A stretch of DNA of 64,000 nt from Nocardia farcinica (GTDB lineage: Bacteria; Actinomycetota; Actinomycetes; Mycobacteriales; Mycobacteriaceae), in the NCBI RefSeq assembly GCF_001182745.1, contig NZ_LN868939.1, positions 1,674,001 through 1,738,000 of the forward strand, written 5' to 3'. The position numbers and the translations under genes are program-made. Below, in pieces: positions 62,109-64,000 of this stretch; within the stretch, counting starts at the first letter, position 1; each line of letters begins with the position of its first letter. The notes beneath the pieces are model-generated. The model searched no databases. It was not told the DNA's origin and was given only the letters and a program-made list of their open reading frames with translations.

Positions 62109-64000
62109 ATGGGCACGGCAGGTTTCGCGGGGGCGGAGAACCCGCACAGTTTCACCCACGCTCGGATCAGGACGGCGGCCGGCCAGCTACGGCCCGCGGA
62201 GGTGGCGCACGCGGCCGACACCTGGTCCGGGGTGGCAGCGCTGGTCGCCACGGCGGCGGACCGACTCGCCGGGGTCGCGCGCCGGGTGTTCACGGATCAC
62301 TGGGAGGGCGCCGCCGCGGCGGCCGCGCGCCGGTGGGTGCACGACTATCTCGCCCGGCTCGACGCACTGGTCACAGCGGTGGGGGCGCAGTCGGAGGCGG
62401 TCCGGGCCGCGTCCGAGGCAGCCGCCCGCTTCCGCGCGGCGATACCCGAGGTCGGTGGCGACAGCGCAGACGCGCGGGAGCGTCAGCGTGCGGAGGAACA
62501 GGCGCGGATCGACATGGGGGAGTTGTATGTGCGGGCGTACGCGGAGATCGCGAGGTCGTTTCCGGAACTGCCGATGACCGACTCCGGCGAGGCGCGGGGA
62601 GCTGGCGCTTCCACAGCGGGCGCGGCGGCGGTCATCGACGGCGGCATCGAGGTCGGGGCGGTGCCGGATCCGGTCGCGTTGCCGGGGGAGGTGACGGATC
62701 GGGTCGCCGCGGCGGACGTGGTGGCGGATCGCGTCGCCACGGTGTGGCCGGATCGGACGGCCGCCGGTCCGATGCCGGGTGGCGGTGAGCCGGCGGGGGA
62801 GCCGACCGACACAAACCCTGCGACCGCGATCGACGCCCCGCCCCACCCGGGTGGGGCCGCCGACGGCTCGCCCGCTCCCGTGTGGCCCCACGACCGCGCG
62901 GCTGTCGTCGACGCGGCCTGGCCCGGAACTTCGCCGGGCGCCGTCGCGGCCATCGGTGGCCTCGGCCAACACCACGACGGGATGCACGGGCGGTCGCCCC
63001 ACAGTCCCGGTGTCGACGTGCCGAGCGCCGGACGCACCGCGGGAACGTCGACGGTCGAGACCGTGACGGCGGGTACACCCGCCGCGACGGCACTGCCGAT
63101 AGCCGAACCGGCGACCGGAGCCGTGCCCGCGCCGCAGCCCGGCCAGACCCCGCCACAGGGAGCGATCCCGGTCGCGGGAGTGAATCCGGCGTCGACAACC
63201 GGGGCATCGGCACTCGTACCACCGAGCGACGGCGGATCACTCCGTCCCCTGACGGGATCGGGTCTACCCGCCGGATCGCCGTCGACCGGCGGTCCGGGAC
63301 GCCCTGCGGCGGCGGAACGCCCGCCGACACCGCCCCTCGCCATTCCCGCGAATTCCCCCGCGCCCGCGGCTTCCCCCGTACCGGTGGGTTCTGGTGTGCC
63401 GGTGGGTTCCGGTGTGCCTGCGAGTTCCGCCGTCCCCGCTGGTTCAGGTTCAGCCGCCTCCGAGAATTCCGGCGTCACGCCGACGACACCCCGCACCACG
63501 GATACGCCATCGCCTCCCGGCATGTCCGTTCCGTCCCACCCTGCCACCGGGCAGGACGCCCGTCAGCCCGCCAACCCGCCCCGCCCTGCTGCCGCCGACC
63601 ACCCGACCCACACCGGCGTCCTCACCTCGTTCCCGCCGCCCGTGCACGGGTCCCGGCCGGACCGCCGCCTACCCGACTACCTGCGCACCGCCGACCACGG
63701 GGCCGAACTTCTGGGCAAGCCGAGGAAGGCGTTGCCCCCGGCGCTCGGCGCCGACGACGCACCACCGCCGCCCGCCCGCCCCGCCGCACCCCGCCCTGTC
63801 CGGCGGCCCCGACCCGTACCGGCGACGTCGGCCTCACCCTCCCACCGGTCCGCCGCCACCGCCCGCACCCTGCCACCGAGGCCCACCGCAGCCGCCAAGG
63901 GAAGGAACTACTCGGGGAACCGCCCGCGACGGTTCCGCCGGTCCTCGGCGCCGAAACCGCTGAAGGCCGGTAACGCTCATCGACGGGGCACTCGTCTGCT
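62109..64000 (+). CDS. WXG/PPE-like protein with long Pro/Ala-rich region (runs to window end; possible frameshift)
   Basis: Open from ATG at 62109 (GAGGGGGAC upstream) to the end of the window. Residues 1-160 are helical and contain an HWEG turn in the WXG position, as in type VII substrates of Nocardia; the next 380 residues are Pro, Ala, Gly, Ser and Thr-rich with repeats such as VPVGSG. Near 63690 the frame has DYLRTADHGAELLGKPRKAL, a motif of the C-termini of such proteins. After that it becomes arginine-rich, and a second copy of the motif (GKELLGEPPATVPPVLGAE) appears in another frame ending at 63973. Either a real extension or a frameshift; the end is uncertain. Confidence 0.7.
   Translation, partial: MGTAGFAGAENPHSFTHARIRTAAGQLRPAEVAHAADTWSGVAALVATAADRLAGVARRVFTDHWEGAAAAAARRWVHDYLARLDALVTAVGAQSEAVRAASEAAARFRAAIPEVGGDSADARERQRAEEQARIDMGELYVRAYAEIARSFPELPMTDSGEARGAGASTAGAAAVIDGGIEVGAVPDPVALPGEVTDRVAAADVVADRVATVWPDRTAAGPMPGGGEPAGEPTDTNPATAIDAPPHPGGAADGSPAPVWPHDRAAVVDAAWPGTSPGAVAAIGGLGQHHDGMHGRSPHSPGVDVPSAGRTAGTSTVETVTAGTPAATALPIAEPATGAVPAPQPGQTPPQGAIPVAGVNPASTTGASALVPPSDGGSLRPLTGSGLPAGSPSTGGPGRPAAAERPPTPPLAIPANSPAPAASPVPVGSGVPVGSGVPASSAVPAGSGSAASENSGVTPTTPRTTDTPSPPGMSVPSHPATGQDARQPANPPRPAAADHPTHTGVLTSFPPPVHGSRPDRRLPDYLRTADHGAELLGKPRKALPPALGADDAPPPPARPAAPRPVRRPRPVPATSASPSHRSAATARTLPPRPTAAAKGRNYSGNRPRRFRRSSAPKPLKAGNAHRRGTRL

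Overview
The window is very GC-rich, uses GTG and TTG starts freely, and has the gene order and families of a mycolate-group actinobacterium (Corynebacteriales). A Nocardia is my best guess. The strongest support is synteny I know from Mycobacterium tuberculosis: LpqU-enolase-FtsB/DivIC-DUF501-Ppx (Rv1022-Rv1026) at 8.7-13.0 kb, and a FadA3-SGNH-Cbs ... MetB-GreA-DUF4307-Mca-small membrane protein-YyaL-HlyIII-Z-prenyl synthase-CoaA-GlyA-DesA2-PhoH2 run (Rv1074c-Rv1095) at 34.6-61.0 kb. Mycothiol-linked (Mca, TIGR03086) and F420-linked (Ddn-like) proteins, an LGFP-repeat lipoprotein and WXG-type proteins fit the same group.

Layout. 0-2.2 kb: the 5' part of a Stealth-type polysaccharide phosphotransferase, a flavin split-barrel protein and a TerD protein. 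2.2-8.55 kb: a five-gene minus-strand operon (2-oxoglutarate/Fe oxygenase, SbnB-like dehydrogenase, fold-III PLP decarboxylase, SbnA-like PLP synthase, MATE exporter). A near-consensus IdeR/DmdR iron box lies over its promoter. It looks like a small iron-regulated diaminopropionate-based metallophore or amino-acid natural-product pathway with no NRPS or NIS synthetase, and is the most promising undescribed system here. 8.7-14 kb: the conserved enolase/ppx block, a HemK2-like methyltransferase, a CDGSH protein and a 77-bp tandem repeat.

14-34.6 kb is accessory sequence between the two conserved blocks. It carries transporters (POT, APC), then a tRNA-Leu(UAA)-like gene with a short variable loop. 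Directly behind the tRNA are a decayed tyrosine integrase, an orphan DUF397 gene and a lower-GC three-gene cassette: a WXG100-like protein with a YxxxD signal, a 642-residue WXG effector with a glycine-zipper C-terminus, and a four-helix membrane protein. I read the cassette as a type VII secretion toxin/immunity module in a tRNA-anchored island. Next come an F420-type protein, a frameshifted small gene, an XRE regulator, two convergent beta-lactamase-fold hydrolases, an MFS/GntR pair with a visible operator, tiny membrane proteins, two lipoproteins, an RsmC-like methyltransferase and a Bax-inhibitor protein.

34.6-61.5 kb is mostly housekeeping: fatty-acid and lysine catabolism (thiolase, glutaryl-CoA dehydrogenase), transsulfuration (Cbs, MetB) feeding cysteine and mycothiol, GreA, an adenylate cyclase, CoA synthesis and serine hydroxymethyltransferase. 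Strong hairpin terminators sit between several convergent pairs. There are clear operators at 51.72 kb (perfect 20-bp palindrome) and 55.63-55.69 kb (TetR/thioesterase). The window ends inside a proline-rich WXG/PPE-like protein whose C-terminal motif recurs in a second frame, suggesting a frameshift.
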